DNA of 64,000 bases, from contig NZ_AFPJ01000028.1 of the NCBI RefSeq assembly GCF_000220505.1, positions 124,001-188,000 on the forward strand, written 5' to 3'. The notes beneath the pieces are model-generated. The model was not told where the DNA came from and made no database searches. It saw nothing but the letters and a program-made list of their open reading frames with translations. Shown piece by piece: positions 27,858 to 40,122 of the stretch. The position numbers and the translations under genes were made by a program. Every line of letters starts with the position of its first letter. Position 1 is the first letter of the stretch. The DNA comes from Microbulbifer agarilyticus S89. GTDB lineage: Bacteria; Pseudomonadota; Gammaproteobacteria; Pseudomonadales; Cellvibrionaceae.

Positions 27858-29666
27858 GTGAATCGTTTTTTCTCACGCTCCAACATCCTTTCCACGCCCC
27901 GGCTGCTGGCTACCAGCGCCGCGCTGTCTCTGCACCTTGTTGCCATGCCAGCGAGCGCCCAACAGTTGGCGCAACCGCAAGCACTTGCAGACGCAAATCA
28001 AGAAGTGCAGCCCGAAATCGCCACCGGGCGCACCGAGATCAAATCCGCTGTCGCCAGCGACTTTATGGCGGTCACCGCCAATCCTCACGCCTCCGCAGCG
28101 GCGGAGCAGATCCTCGCCAAGGGCGGTACCGCGGTGGACGCGGCGATCACCGCGCAGCTGGTACTGGGGCTGGTGGAACCGCAGTCCTCCGGTATTGGCG
28201 GTGGCGCCTTTATGCTGAGCTACCGCGCCGATGACAAGCAGCTGAGTGGTTATGACGGTCGCGAAACTGCGCCGCAAGCCGTGGATGAAAACTATTTCAT
28301 GCACGACGGCAAACCCATGAGCTTTATCAAGGCAGTGATCGGCGGTTATTCCGTGGGTGTGCCCGGTGTCATGCGCATGATGGAGCTCGCGCACAAACGC
28401 GACGGCAAACTGCCCTGGGCGGAGCTGTTCCAACCGGCGATTGCACTGGCAGAAAATGGTTTCGCGATTTCCCCACGCCTGTACAAGCTGGCGGAGCGCC
28501 TGCCGATGGTGGCCGCGCGCCCAGCCATCACTGCCTACCTGTTTGCTGAAGATGGCAAGCCATTGCCGGTGGGCCATATCCTGAAAAACCCCGAATATGC
28601 GGCCACTCTCAAGGAGCTCGCCGAACAGGGCAGCAAGCCGTTTTATGAGGGCGACATTGCCCGGGCGATTGTCGATGCAGTGCGCAACGACCCGGAAAAC
28701 CCGGGCGTGATGACACTCGCTGATATGGCCAGCTATACCGCGAAGGTGCGCACGCCCGTGTGCGCTGAGTTTTACGAATATAAGGTATGTGGTGCCTCGG
28801 CGCCGTCCTCCGGCGGGACCACGGTGGGCGCCATCCTGGGCATGCTGCAGCACACACCGGTGCAGCAGTTTGATGTGGGCAGCGCGGAGCTTACTCATCT
28901 GTTTATCGAAGCGTCAGAGCTGGCATTCGCCGACCGCAACACCTACGCCGCCGACAGCGATTTTGTGGAGGTGCCCACTGACGCACTGGTGGCACCGCAG
29001 TATCTTGCGCAGCGTGCCAAGTTGATCAACCTGGAAAAAGCGATGCCTGCGCGCTCCGGTGTTCCAAACACCTTCCCGAAAAAACGCCTGGAAGCACAGT
29101 CACCGGAGATGCCCAACACCAGCCACCTGTCTATCGTCGATCAGTACGGCAATGCAGTGAGTATGACCTCCAGTATCGAGACGGGCTTCGGCTCGCGCTT
29201 GCTGGTGAGAGGGTTCTTGCTGAACAACCAACTGACCGACTTCTCCTTTGTGCCGCACAATGCCAATAAAGAATTGGTGGCCAATCGTATTCAGGCCGGC
29301 AAGCGTCCGCGCTCTTCCATGTCGCCCACCATCGTTTTCAATCGTGACGGCAGCCTGCGTCTGATCATCGGTTCGCCCGGTGGTTCGCGCATTATCAATT
29401 ACACCGCACGCTCGATTCTCTATCACCTGAGCAAGGGCATGCCCATTGCCGAGGCCATCGCCGCCGGCAATATCGGGGCGATAGGTTATCGCGTGGAAGT
29501 GGAGCCGGATGCACTGAGTGATGACGAACTACAAAAGCTCGAGGCAATGGGTCACAAGGTTGTGCGCAGAGAATTGAACAGCGGCATCCACGGTATTGCA
29601 CTCAAGCATGGCAAGCTCCATGGCGGCGCCGATACTCGTCGCGAGGGCAGTGCGGTCGGGCAATGA
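27858..29666 (+). CDS. ggt: Gamma-glutamyltranspeptidase
   Basis: 602 aa periplasmic N-terminal nucleophile hydrolase that cleaves glutathione and other gamma-glutamyl compounds. GTG start; signal peptide to about ASAQQ. The proenzyme is cut before Thr421 in NTSHLSIVD, which becomes the nucleophile of the small subunit. The substrate-binding motif GSPGGSRI is present (about 513). Large-subunit motifs include [20 protein letters not shown] and [10 protein letters not shown] Gdx/SugE gene follows after 28 nt and may be cotranscribed. Confidence 0.95.
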   Translation: MNRFFSRSNILSTPRLLATSAALSLHLVAMPASAQQLAQPQALADANQEVQPEIATGRTEIKSAVASDFMAVTANPHASAAAEQILAKGGTAVDAAITAQLVLGLVEPQSSGIGGGAFMLSYRADDKQLSGYDGRETAPQAVDENYFMHDGKPMSFIKAVIGGYSVGVPGVMRMMELAHKRDGKLPWAELFQPAIALAENGFAISPRLYKLAERLPMVAARPAITAYLFAEDGKPLPVGHILKNPEYAATLKELAEQGSKPFYEGDIARAIVDAVRNDPENPGVMTLADMASYTAKVRTPVCAEFYEYKVCGASAPSSGGTTVGAILGMLQHTPVQQFDVGSAELTHLFIEASELAFADRNTYAADSDFVEVPTDALVAPQYLAQRAKLINLEKAMPARSGVPNTFPKKRLEAQSPEMPNTSHLSIVDQYGNAVSMTSSIETGFGSRLLVRGFLLNNQLTDFSFVPHNANKELVANRIQAGKRPRSSMSPTIVFNRDGSLRLIIGSPGGSRIINYTARSILYHLSKGMPIAEAIAAGNIGAIGYRVEVEPDALSDDELQKLEAMGHKVVRRELNSGIHGIALKHGKLHGGADTRREGSAVGQ

Positions 29667-29694
29667 TCGTCAGCCACGCGACAGGGGAGTAACA

Positions 29695-30021
29695 ATGACA
29701 AATCCGTGGTCCTTATTGATGATTGCTGGCCTGTTGGAAGTGGGCTGGGCTATCGGCCTCAAGTACACCCAGGGCTTCAGCAAGCCCATACCCAGCGTGC
29801 TCACCGTGATTGCGATGATCGCGAGCTTTTATTTTCTGTCGCAGGCATTGAAGACAATTCCGGTGGGTACCGGATACGCCGTATGGACCGGTATTGGCGC
29901 GGTGGGTACCGCCATCCTTGGCATCATTCTGTTTGCCGAATCCACCGCTTTGCCGCGTCTGCTATGTATCGGCCTGATCGTTGCGGGTATTGCCGGGCTC
30001 AAGCTGGTTTCACCGGCCTGA
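29695..30021 (+). CDS. sugE: SMR-family guanidinium exporter (Gdx/SugE)
   Basis: 108 aa with four membrane segments. Residues [20 protein letters not shown] with the conserved membrane Glu15, TQGFSKP, and [17 protein letters not shown] match the SugE/Gdx branch of small multidrug resistance transporters, which export guanidinium with proton antiport. AGGGGAG lies 5 nt before the ATG. I looked for a guanidine riboswitch upstream and saw none; the gene more likely depends on the ggt transcript. Confidence 0.9.
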   Translation: MTNPWSLLMIAGLLEVGWAIGLKYTQGFSKPIPSVLTVIAMIASFYFLSQALKTIPVGTGYAVWTGIGAVGTAILGIILFAESTALPRLLCIGLIVAGIAGLKLVSPA

Positions 30022-30022
30022 G

Positions 30023-30595
30023 TTATTTGCCCGGGATCCACAGATAGTCGGTCGGGTCATCCGGGCAGGGGCCCAGGCCGCATTCCAGCAGCGTCGCAAC
30101 GAACATAACCAGCAGGATCACCAGAAAACTGTATATCCCGAGGTTACCCAACCAGCCGGGGCTGCGCGGAGTATCAGCCGCGTCCGTCTGCTTCATCCCA
30201 TCCAGCAGTAATAAGCCACCGAGATACAGGGCCAGCAAAAAGAACGCGATCAGCGCCCAGGTATAAAAGTGCAACCCCAGAAACGGCATGCCGTAGCCAG
30301 CGTCACCGGGAGCGATATGCAACAGCACCTGACGCGCGGAAGAAACCATGCCGGCGAGCGCCGATAGTATCGCTATGCCGTAATGCGCCGGGCGGCTGCC
30401 GAAGCACACATTTAGCATCAGACCGACCCCCACCATGGTAAATGCCACCCGCTGCAGCAGACACAGGGGGCAGGGCAGGTCGTGGAAAATAATTTGCCAG
30501 AGGAACGCGAACCAGAGCACGCCACTCACCCCGACCAGAGCGAGGGCATTAAGGCAGTCGGTCCAGCGGCGCAGGCCGAAAAGTTGGTGAATCAC
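30023..30595 (-). CDS. DsbB-like disulfide bond formation protein, variant form
   Basis: 190 aa. CPLC (Cys42, Cys45) in the first periplasmic loop and the four-helix layout mark a DsbB relative. The second-loop Cys pair of DsbB is missing (HIAPGDAGYGMPFLG stands there). A fifth membrane segment instead leads to a C-terminal CGLGPC (Cys172, Cys177). This variant may use the C-terminal pair in place of loop 2, or serve a dedicated partner. GTG start, AGAGG 6 nt upstream. The stop is convergent with sugE, with one base between. The small DUF5993-like gene upstream is probably cotranscribed. Confidence 0.82.
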   Translation of the reverse strand: MIHQLFGLRRWTDCLNALALVGVSGVLWFAFLWQIIFHDLPCPLCLLQRVAFTMVGVGLMLNVCFGSRPAHYGIAILSALAGMVSSARQVLLHIAPGDAGYGMPFLGLHFYTWALIAFFLLALYLGGLLLLDGMKQTDAADTPRSPGWLGNLGIYSFLVILLVMFVATLLECGLGPCPDDPTDYLWIPGK

Positions 30596-30669
30596 AGCTT
30601 ACCTCTCATAAGTATGAGCGGGCCTAAATAGCCGATGCAGGTTTCATCCCGATGGGGGCAACAGGAGAC

Positions 30670-30828
30670 TCAAAGGGAAATCTTCAGGGGGGTGGTCATA
30701 TGGTAGAAACACCAGGCGACATAGATGACGGCAGTAACAGCCCACCACCCCATCGCCGTCGCCCGCCGCCCGCGCCAGGCAAACCAGGCGGAGATGAGCA
30801 CCGTAAAAAAGGGCAACACAATAATCAT
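30670..30828 (-). CDS. Small membrane protein, DUF5993-like
   Basis: 52 aa: two membrane segments around a basic turn (WFAWRGRRATAMGWW), ending FYHMTTPLKISL. This fits the DUF5993 small proteins that occur next to the variant DsbB proteins. The ATG at 30828 is chosen; it lies 74 nt upstream of the DsbB-like gene in the same direction. Role unknown; probably a partner subunit of the oxidase. Confidence 0.7.
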   Translation of the reverse strand: MIIVLPFFTVLISAWFAWRGRRATAMGWWAVTAVIYVAWCFYHMTTPLKISL

Positions 30829-30924
30829 GGATTTGACCCTGATTGGAACATCGGGCTCAACATTAGGGTGACGACGATACAAATCCAACAATGATGCTTG
30901 CACGCTAATTGGCGCGCAATTCTC

Positions 30925-30973
30925 TTGCCTGAATCGATTACAGGTGTAATCTACAAGAAATTACATTTGTAAT
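30925..30973 (+). promoter_or_regulatory. blaI promoter with two BlaI-type operators
   Basis: Operator 1 is GATTACA-GG-TGTAATC (30936-30951), a perfect 7-2-7 palindrome. Operator 2 is ATTACA-TT-TGTAAT (30960-30973), a perfect 6-2-6 palindrome, centred 23 bp downstream. Both match the TACA-N2-TGTA core bound by BlaI/MecI repressors. A promoter TTGCCT (30925-30930) - 16 bp - TAATCT (30947-30952) is overlapped by operator 1, so autorepression is expected. Confidence 0.85.
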
Positions 30974-30983
30974 CGGTCGAGCA

Positions 30984-31358
30984 ATGAGTGAAATCAGCGA
31001 CAAAGAGTTTGAAGTGTTGGAAGCCATCTGGAATGGAGCGCCAGTGAGCGCGAAGGAGGTGGTACAGCGCCTGAATGCGCAGGGCTCTTGGCACGAAAAA
31101 ACCGTGAAAACCTTATTAGGGCGCTTGGTGAAAAAAGGTGCTCTAGATTTTCAGCGCGATGGGCGCAGCTATCTGTATACCCCACGCCTGACCCGCTCGG
31201 AGTACGTCCAGAAGAAAAGTACCGGCCTGGTCGAACGCATGTTCAACGGGAACATTGGCGCACTGGTAGCCGGCTTCGCTAATTCGCGCAAACTGCAACA
31301 ACGCGATATCGAAGAGCTCAAAGCGTTTATTGACCAGTGGGAGCGGGAAAATGACTGA
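30984..31358 (+). CDS. blaI: BlaI/MecI-family transcriptional repressor
   Basis: 124 aa. Starts MSEISDKEFEVLEAIWNGAP and shows the winged helix with WHEKTVKTLLGRLVKKGAL and the wing RDGRSYLYTP, followed by the dimerisation region. Such repressors are inactivated by proteolysis triggered by the BlaR1 partner, which overlaps here by 8 nt. No beta-lactamase gene is adjacent, so the regulon lies elsewhere or the signal is not a beta-lactam. Confidence 0.9.
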   Translation: MSEISDKEFEVLEAIWNGAPVSAKEVVQRLNAQGSWHEKTVKTLLGRLVKKGALDFQRDGRSYLYTPRLTRSEYVQKKSTGLVERMFNGNIGALVAGFANSRKLQQRDIEELKAFIDQWEREND

Positions 31359-32526
31359 TCACCTATCGCTTTTGCACTGGCTGGCAATGTTTTTCTTGAT
31401 CGTTATGTGGTGCGCCGAAAAAAGCGCGGTGCGTTGGACAGGTTATCGGCTGCTGTATCAGCTATACGCACTGTTACCGGTGACGTTTTTTGCTGCCCTC
31501 GCCATTCAGATTTCCAGCTCAAGTATTGATATACCCGAGGCGTTTACATACTTCGCTGCAACCGCGTCTGATTCCGCGGCCGCACTGCAAGCCAGCAACG
31601 CTGCTCCACTGCTGTGGCTATGGAGCACGGGGGTCGCATTGGGACTTGCTCTCCTGCTCAAGCAATGGTGGTCGCTCGCGAAACTTGAGGGTGTTCAGCG
31701 GGAACTACACGGGATGCGGGTTTTCATCACAGATGCCGTGGACGGCCCATGCCTCAAGGGGGTTCTTGCACCGGTCATCCTGTTACCCAAGCAGTACCAG
31801 CGCACCTTCAACAAACGGCAGCTTGCCTGGATCGTCGCGCACGAAGGCGTGCACGCAAGACGGTTCGACAATCTTTGGAATGTCATCGCCCTCGGCTTGC
31901 TTACCGTGTTTTGGTTTAACCCGCTTATCTGGTGGGGCTACCGTCGCTTCCGCTTGATCCAAGAGGTCTCATGCGATGAAGCCGTGCTGGCACGACGTCC
32001 TCGCAGCGACTCTATCGCTTACGCGAAAACACTGCTGCTTGCATCAACGCATGCACTGCAAAACACCCCCAAGACGCAACTGTGTACTCACTATGGAGAG
32101 AAGGAAATGATGAAAAAACGGATGCAAAGTATCAAATCAGCTGGGCCAATTCACCGCGGGCTACAGCGGATACTACTGTGCGCAGTGCTGTGTATCAGTG
32201 GCGCACTCAGTGTGATGGCCGCAAGCGACTCAGTAGAAACAGGCAGCGGTCCTGGTCGTGCTACCACAACCGTTCAGCCTGAGTACCCGGCTGCCGCAAT
32301 CGAGGCAAAGGTAGAGGCGGATGTCATCCTGGAGTTTGAAGTTAACGCTGATGCAGGACGCCCCATCAACATTCGGGTAGTAAGCAATACCGCGCCGGAA
32401 GAATATAGCGAGGCATTTAATACAGCCACCATTACCATGCTGGAGCAGTGGCGCTACAAGCCTAGTGGAAAGCTGCAGCGCAACGTACGCACGCTCACCC
32501 GATATCGCATTGACGATGACGAGTAG
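31351..32526 (+). CDS. M56-family (BlaR1-like) membrane peptidase with TonB C-terminal domain
   Basis: 391 aa. Four membrane segments surround a cytosolic zinc-protease loop with HEGVH (164-168) and downstream QEVSCDEAVLAR, the BlaR1/MecR1 active-site pattern. A final membrane segment (about 270-292) leads to a periplasmic TonB-C-like domain (VQPEYPAAAIEAKVEADVIL, ending MLEQWRYKP). There is no penicillin-binding sensor domain as in staphylococcal BlaR1, so the ligand is unknown. ATG at 31351, overlapping blaI by 8 nt. Confidence 0.88.
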   Translation: MTDHLSLLHWLAMFFLIVMWCAEKSAVRWTGYRLLYQLYALLPVTFFAALAIQISSSSIDIPEAFTYFAATASDSAAALQASNAAPLLWLWSTGVALGLALLLKQWWSLAKLEGVQRELHGMRVFITDAVDGPCLKGVLAPVILLPKQYQRTFNKRQLAWIVAHEGVHARRFDNLWNVIALGLLTVFWFNPLIWWGYRRFRLIQEVSCDEAVLARRPRSDSIAYAKTLLLASTHALQNTPKTQLCTHYGEKEMMKKRMQSIKSAGPIHRGLQRILLCAVLCISGALSVMAASDSVETGSGPGRATTTVQPEYPAAAIEAKVEADVILEFEVNADAGRPINIRVVSNTAPEEYSEAFNTATITMLEQWRYKPSGKLQRNVRTLTRYRIDDDE

Positions 32527-32538
32527 GGCTTTCAGCAG

Positions 32539-33354
32539 TCAGCGCTGACAGCGCGGGCAGAAGAAGGTGTTGCGCTGGCCGATGATCTGCTCGCGAATGG
32601 TACCTGGGCAGCGCCGACAGGGCTCCCCGGTGCGGCCGTAGACATTCAGCTGCTGGGCGAAATAGCCCGGCTTGCCGTCACCACCGACGAAGTCCCTGAG
32701 CGTGGTCCCACCCTGCTGGATGGCGAAGGCCAGCACCTCCTTGATCGCTGCCACCAAACGTTCGTAGCGGGCGCGGGAGATTTTGCCGGCCGGGGTTTGC
32801 GGGCGGATGCCGGCCATGAACAGGGCTTCGGAGGCGTAGATGTTGCCCACGCCAACGACGATGCGACCGTCCATGATAAATGTCTTTACCGGCGCCTTGC
32901 GACCGCGAGAGGCGTTGAACAGATAGTCCGCGTGAAAGTCGTCGCTGAGGGGTTCGGGCCCCAGATGGGCGATTAGCTCGTGGCCGGCAATGTCGTCGGT
33001 GGTCCACAGCAGGGCACCGAAGCGACGCGGGTCGTGGAAGCGCAATCGCTGACCGCTGTCGAGCAACCAGTCGATATGGTCGTGCTTTTGCGGTGGCTCA
33101 CCGCCTTCCACAATACGCAGGCTTCCGGACATACCCAGGTGCCAGATGGCGAGCCCCTTGTCGGTCTCCACCAGCAGGTACTTGGCGCGACGATCCAGAC
33201 GCTGAATACGCGCGCCGCGGATTTTCTCGGCAAAGTCGGCATCCACCGGCCAGCGCAGGCTGTGCTGGCGAATTTCGCACTGCTTTACCTTGCGACCCTC
33301 CAGGTGGGGCGCCAAACCGCGTTTGGTGGTTTCTACTTCTGGGAGTTCTGGCAT
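32539..33354 (-). CDS. mutM: Formamidopyrimidine-DNA glycosylase
   Basis: 271 aa. Base-excision enzyme for 8-oxoguanine and ring-opened purines. The start is fixed by chemistry: the catalytic residue is Pro2, exposed after Met removal, so translation must begin at [14 protein letters not shown] (ATG at 33354), not at upstream in-frame codons. Lys near 57 ([10 protein letters not shown]), the H2TH region ([17 protein letters not shown]) and the C-terminal zinc finger (CRRC ... CPRCQR) are intact. Confidence 0.96.
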   Translation of the reverse strand: MPELPEVETTKRGLAPHLEGRKVKQCEIRQHSLRWPVDADFAEKIRGARIQRLDRRAKYLLVETDKGLAIWHLGMSGSLRIVEGGEPPQKHDHIDWLLDSGQRLRFHDPRRFGALLWTTDDIAGHELIAHLGPEPLSDDFHADYLFNASRGRKAPVKTFIMDGRIVVGVGNIYASEALFMAGIRPQTPAGKISRARYERLVAAIKEVLAFAIQQGGTTLRDFVGGDGKPGYFAQQLNVYGRTGEPCRRCPGTIREQIIGQRNTFFCPRCQR

Positions 33355-33401
33355 CTTCGGGTTTCCGGGCAGCCACTCGTTGGGTTTCGTGGCGGTCACG
33401 A

Positions 33402-33496
33402 GGCTGGCCATCAGTTACGGGACACGCCATGAACCCATCCCTAGGGGCTTGGCTGCGGCCGCCCTGGCCGCAGACGGTCGCAACTGAAGACCAGCC
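33402..33496. repeat. Three-way-junction repeat, copy F (decayed)
   Basis: Outer arms 33402-33419 and 33479-33496 pair over 18 bp with three mismatches. Hairpin 1 is CCCATCCCTAGGG (33433-33445) with a bulged A. Hairpin 2 is a perfect 8-bp stem CTGCGGCC (33453-33460) with GGCCGCAG (33466-33473), loop GCCCT. It lies between rpmG and mutM. Confidence 0.7.
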
Positions 33497-33537
33497 CCGC
33501 GACCTGCAATTTTTACATTGTCACTTTGAACAGGCAC

Positions 33538-33564
33538 AAAAAAGCCCGGAGAACCGGGCTTTTT
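33538..33564. terminator. Intrinsic terminator downstream of rpmG
   Basis: A-run (33538-33543), GCCCGG (33544-33549), loop AGAA, CCGGGC (33554-33559), T-run (33560-33564). It can act in both directions; in the minus direction it ends rpmBG before copy F and mutM. Confidence 0.92.
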
Positions 33565-33585
33565 CGCGAACAGTCAGGCAATCAA

Positions 33586-33741
33586 TTACTTGATTTTGCC
33601 TTCCTTGTACATCACATGCTTACGAGCAACGGGATCGTATTTTTTGATCTCCATTTTCTCAGGCATGGTGCGCTTGTTCTTGTCAGTGGTGTAGAAGTGG
33701 CCGGTGCCGGCGCTGGAATTCAGGCGAATCTTGTCACGCAT
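33586..33741 (-). CDS. rpmG: 50S ribosomal protein L33
   Basis: 51 aa: [20 protein letters not shown], then [20 protein letters not shown] and a basic tail KEGKIK. This is the Cys-free (zinc-independent) form of L33, typical of gammaproteobacteria. It follows rpmB by 32 nt in the same direction, the standard rpmB-rpmG operon. Confidence 0.96.
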   Translation of the reverse strand: MRDKIRLNSSAGTGHFYTTDKNKRTMPEKMEIKKYDPVARKHVMYKEGKIK

Positions 33742-33773
33742 TGCTCTATCTCCAATCTGCTATTAAGCAGCTA

Positions 33774-34010
33774 TTAAACTTTTTCGCCGCGCTTGCGCAG
33801 CTCTGCCAGTACAGTATCGATACCTTTCTTATCGATAATGCGCATACCTTTGGTAGAAACACGCAGTTTAACGAAGCGCTTCTCTGCTTCCACCCAGAAA
33901 CGGTGGGACTGCAGGTTCGGCACGAAGCGACGCTTGGTGCGGTTTTTGGCGTGAGAAACGTTGTTTCCGGTTACCGGGCGCTTACCGGTTACCTGACATA
34001 CCTTGGACAT
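33774..34010 (-). CDS. rpmB: 50S ribosomal protein L28
   Basis: 78 aa: [20 protein letters not shown], with the conserved [11 protein letters not shown] and [16 protein letters not shown] segments. First gene of the rpmBG operon. Only one Cys is left, so no zinc knuckle is expected. Confidence 0.97.
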   Translation of the reverse strand: MSKVCQVTGKRPVTGNNVSHAKNRTKRRFVPNLQSHRFWVEAEKRFVKLRVSTKGMRIIDKKGIDTVLAELRKRGEKV

Positions 34011-34401
34011 CTGATTGGCCTCTTAAAAACTCTCGTGCCCTCAGCGCAAGGCGGGGCAAGTGCAAAATTCGTTATCCAGCGGACCGCGGGATCTGTACAG
34101 AATCTGGCCCGGCCGCAAAGAGCGGCGTTTTATACCAGAACCCCCTAGGTGGGGCAAGTTTTAACCAGCTTTTTTGCTGTCCGGGCAGCCACTTTGGGTC
34201 AATGGCGCCAATACCAGCTTCTCTGTGTTGGAGTGAGTATATCGGCCTGGCGAGCAGGCCGGGTATTGGGTGCGGCTTTTCAGGATCGTCGGCAACAGGG
34301 ATGTTGCCGACGAAGCGTACAGGGACGTATTCACAGCGGTCCTGAAAAGCCGCACCCAGTATCCGGCCGCCACGGATATTCGATACCAAGCTCAGTAGGC
34401 C
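34011..34401. other. 391-bp gap between radC and rpmB
   Basis: It contains repeat copy E (34257-34368) and must contain the rpmB promoter on the minus strand. Between 34011 and 34256 I see no gene and no convincing -35/-10 pair. Confidence 0.5.
34257..34368. repeat. Three-way-junction repeat, copy E
   Basis: Outer arms 34257-34285 and 34340-34368 pair over 29 bp with two mismatches, both G-T type on the plus strand. Hairpin 2 is a perfect 12-bp stem TCGTCGGCAACA (34286-34297) with 34302-34313, loop GGGA. Hairpin 1 reads TACG-TCCC-TGTA on the minus strand (34318-34329). Core nearly the same as copy A. Confidence 0.86.
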
Positions 34402-35076
34402 TCAGAGCAATCCACGCTCCGCAAAAGAACACCCGGCTCCTTCACCAACAATCAGATGGTCCAACACCCGGATATCCACCAACGCCAGGGCGTCCTTAAG
34501 CCGCCCGGTAATATGGATGTCCGCCTGACTGGGCTCACTTACGCCAGACGGGTGATTGTGGGCAAGAATTACCGCAGCGGCGCCCCTGGCCAGCGCTGCC
34601 TGCACCACCTCGCGCGGATAGACGCTGGCGGCGTTCAGGGTTCCCTCAAACAGCTCATCGAAGGCAATCACCCGATGCTGACTATCCAGAAAAAGGCAGC
34701 AGAACACCTCGCGGGTGCGATGGCGCAATTGCGCGGATAGATAGTCACGCACCGCCTGTGGACTGGTGAGCGCATCCGTACGCCGCAGATCCTCCGCCAG
34801 ATGACGCCTTCCCATCTCCAGCACCGCCTGCAACTGCACAAACTTCGCATCACCCAGGCCCTTGCCCGCGCAGAAGGCCTTACGCTCCGCCTCCAGTAAC
34901 GGCCGCAGCCCGCCGAAGTCGTTCAGCAGCTGCCGCGCAAGATCCACCGCCGACACCCCCGGCAAACCGGTGCGCAGAAAGATCGCCAGCAGCTCCGCAT
35001 CCGACAGCGCCGCCGCACCCCTGGCCAGTAATTTCTCCCGCGGCCGCTCCGCCGCCGGCCAGTCGGTAATCGCCAT
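34402..35076 (-). CDS. radC: RadC family (JAB/MPN domain) protein
   Basis: 224 aa. N-terminal helix-hairpin-helix part ([20 protein letters not shown]) and C-terminal JAB domain with the metal motif HNHPSG and conserved [13 protein letters not shown]. The name RadC is historical; a repair role is not established. The ATG at 35076 has GGAGGGGA just upstream; a longer in-frame reading crosses the divergent coaBC promoter region. Divergent from coaBC, as in many gammaproteobacteria. Confidence 0.94.
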   Translation of the reverse strand: MAITDWPAAERPREKLLARGAAALSDAELLAIFLRTGLPGVSAVDLARQLLNDFGGLRPLLEAERKAFCAGKGLGDAKFVQLQAVLEMGRRHLAEDLRRTDALTSPQAVRDYLSAQLRHRTREVFCCLFLDSQHRVIAFDELFEGTLNAASVYPREVVQAALARGAAAVILAHNHPSGVSEPSQADIHITGRLKDALALVDIRVLDHLIVGEGAGCSFAERGLL

Positions 35077-35218
35077 TTCCCCTCCCTGGGTCAACGCCCA
35101 AAACAATAAGTAAATGCTCGCTTCCCCTGCGAGCCCGCGATAGCGACCTCGTGACCATATGGTCCACGGCACTAAAATGGTAATCTTACGTGTTCCCAGC
35201 GTTTCGGAAACCCAGAAT

Positions 35219-36433
35219 ATGCCCTCACTGGCCGACAAACGGATACTCCTTGGCGTCTCCGGCGGCATCGCCGCCTATAAAAGCGCCGACCTGGTACGCA
35301 GGCTTCAGGACCGCGGAGCCACCGTGCGCGTGGTGATGACTGCCGGTGCACAGGAATTTGTGCGCCCGCTGACGTTTCAGGCGCTGTCGGGCAACCCGGT
35401 GCACACGCACCTGTTGGATCCGGCCGCCGAAGCGGCCATGGGGCACATTGAGCTGGCCAAGTGGGCAGAGGTCATTTTGATTGCGCCGGCCAGCGCCAGT
35501 GTTATGGCGCGGCTCGCAGCCGGCATGGCCGACGACCTGCTGACCACCCTGTGTCTGGCAACCGAAGCACCCGTGGTACTGGCACCAGCCATGAACCAGG
35601 CCATGTGGCGCCACCCCGCCACCCTGGCCAACGCCGAACTCCTGCAAAGCCGCGGCGTCACCCTGCTGGGCCCGGATGCCGGCAGCCAGGCCTGTGGCGA
35701 TGTGGGCCCCGGACGCATGCTGGAGCCACTGGATATTGTTGACGGGTTAGTGAATTTCCTTGCGCCCGCGCAAACACTCGCTGGCAAGAAGGTAACCATC
35801 ACCGCCGGGCCCACGCGCGAAGCACTGGACCCGGTACGCTACCTGAGCAATCACAGCTCCGGGAAAATGGGGTTCGCCATTGCTGCAGCCGCGGCGCGCG
35901 CCGGCGCCGAGGTAACTCTGATCGCCGGCCCGGTGCGGCTGGCAACCCCCGCGGGCGTGACCCGTGTGGACGTGGTGAGCACCGACGACATGCTCGCCGC
36001 TGCCGAGCAAGCGGCGGATGACAGCGACCTGTTTATTGCCGCCGCCGCGGTGGTGGACTTCCGCCCGGCGATTGTGGCGGAACAGAAGATCAAAAAAGAA
36101 GATGGCAATGACAGCGACGTACTGAGCCTGGTGAAAAACCCGGATATCGTCGCCACTATCGCCGCACGCAAGGATAAGCGCCCGTTTGTGGTGGGCTTTG
36201 CCGCAGAAACCGAGAAGGTCATTGAGCATGCCCGAGGCAAGCTCGCGCGAAAGAATCTCGACATGATCGTGGCAAACGATGTGAGTGATCCTGAAGGCGG
36301 ATTCAATAGCGACCGCAATCAGGTAGTCATCATCGACAACGCCGGCGAGACACCGCTGCCGGCCGCACTCAAAACTGAATTGGCAGCAGAGCTGATAAAG
36401 CACATTGCCGCGCGTGCATTTGCGGACGCATAA
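35219..36433 (+). CDS. coaBC: Bifunctional phosphopantothenoylcysteine decarboxylase / phosphopantothenate-cysteine ligase
   Basis: 404 aa. Performs steps two and three of CoA synthesis. CoaC half: flavin-binding [27 protein letters not shown] motif (APAMNQAMW) and active-site Cys in [12 protein letters not shown]. CoaB half from about 190: [20 protein letters not shown] and the KKE dimer region. Start at [12 protein letters not shown] by homology. In Pseudomonas dut follows; here the next gene is algC and no dut is seen. Confidence 0.95.
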   Translation: MPSLADKRILLGVSGGIAAYKSADLVRRLQDRGATVRVVMTAGAQEFVRPLTFQALSGNPVHTHLLDPAAEAAMGHIELAKWAEVILIAPASASVMARLAAGMADDLLTTLCLATEAPVVLAPAMNQAMWRHPATLANAELLQSRGVTLLGPDAGSQACGDVGPGRMLEPLDIVDGLVNFLAPAQTLAGKKVTITAGPTREALDPVRYLSNHSSGKMGFAIAAAAARAGAEVTLIAGPVRLATPAGVTRVDVVSTDDMLAAAEQAADDSDLFIAAAAVVDFRPAIVAEQKIKKEDGNDSDVLSLVKNPDIVATIAARKDKRPFVVGFAAETEKVIEHARGKLARKNLDMIVANDVSDPEGGFNSDRNQVVIIDNAGETPLPAALKTELAAELIKHIAARAFADA

Positions 36434-36568
36434 AAAGAATTACATAAAAGAATAACTACACAGCAACACACGGCCGTACCACATAGTTAGCAGGCGCGGC
36501 CAAACAAGATTCAGAATAACTGAACCGGTCTGGGGGCTGGTCTGGAAAGACTAGGAGACTGAAAAGTC

Positions 36569-39872
<3,304 letters not shown>

Positions 39873-39889
39873 GCGAAAAATTGCGCAAC

Positions 39890-39975
39890 CACTGGCGTGA
39901 TCCGGTTCACATAACCAGTGTTAACGGTCACTAACAATTGATGCCTTGGCGCCGAATCGTTACGATTCTGGCGCC
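39890..39975 (+). other. Two stem-loops between argB and slmA
   Basis: First: CACTGG (39890-39895) with CCAGTG (39915-39920), enclosing GTGA/TCAC. Second and stronger: GGCGCC-GAATCG (39948-39959), loop TTA, CGATTC-T-GGCGCC (39963-39975), 12 bp with one bulged T. Neither is followed by a T-run at once, so they are only possible terminators of argB. The rest of this 250-bp gap has no gene. Confidence 0.5.
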
Positions 39976-40122
39976 GGCCTACTGGCTTCCAGCGAATAAA
40001 ACTTTTCTTAAAAAGTCGCGGGCTTCTGACACCCCAACACGCTGCCAAGCCAGGCAAACAACACAATATCGGCACAACAACAAAATCAGATCCCGGCTGA
40101 ATACTCCGGGCAAAGGCAGTTC

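Noticed and set aside
29569-29700. Guanidine riboswitch before the sugE/gdx gene
   Set aside because: Only 28 bp separate it from ggt and no ykkC-type conserved sequence is seen.
33355-33411. Longer mutM with 19 extra N-terminal residues
   Set aside because: Pro2 is the catalytic residue of this enzyme, so the chain must start at MPELPEV.
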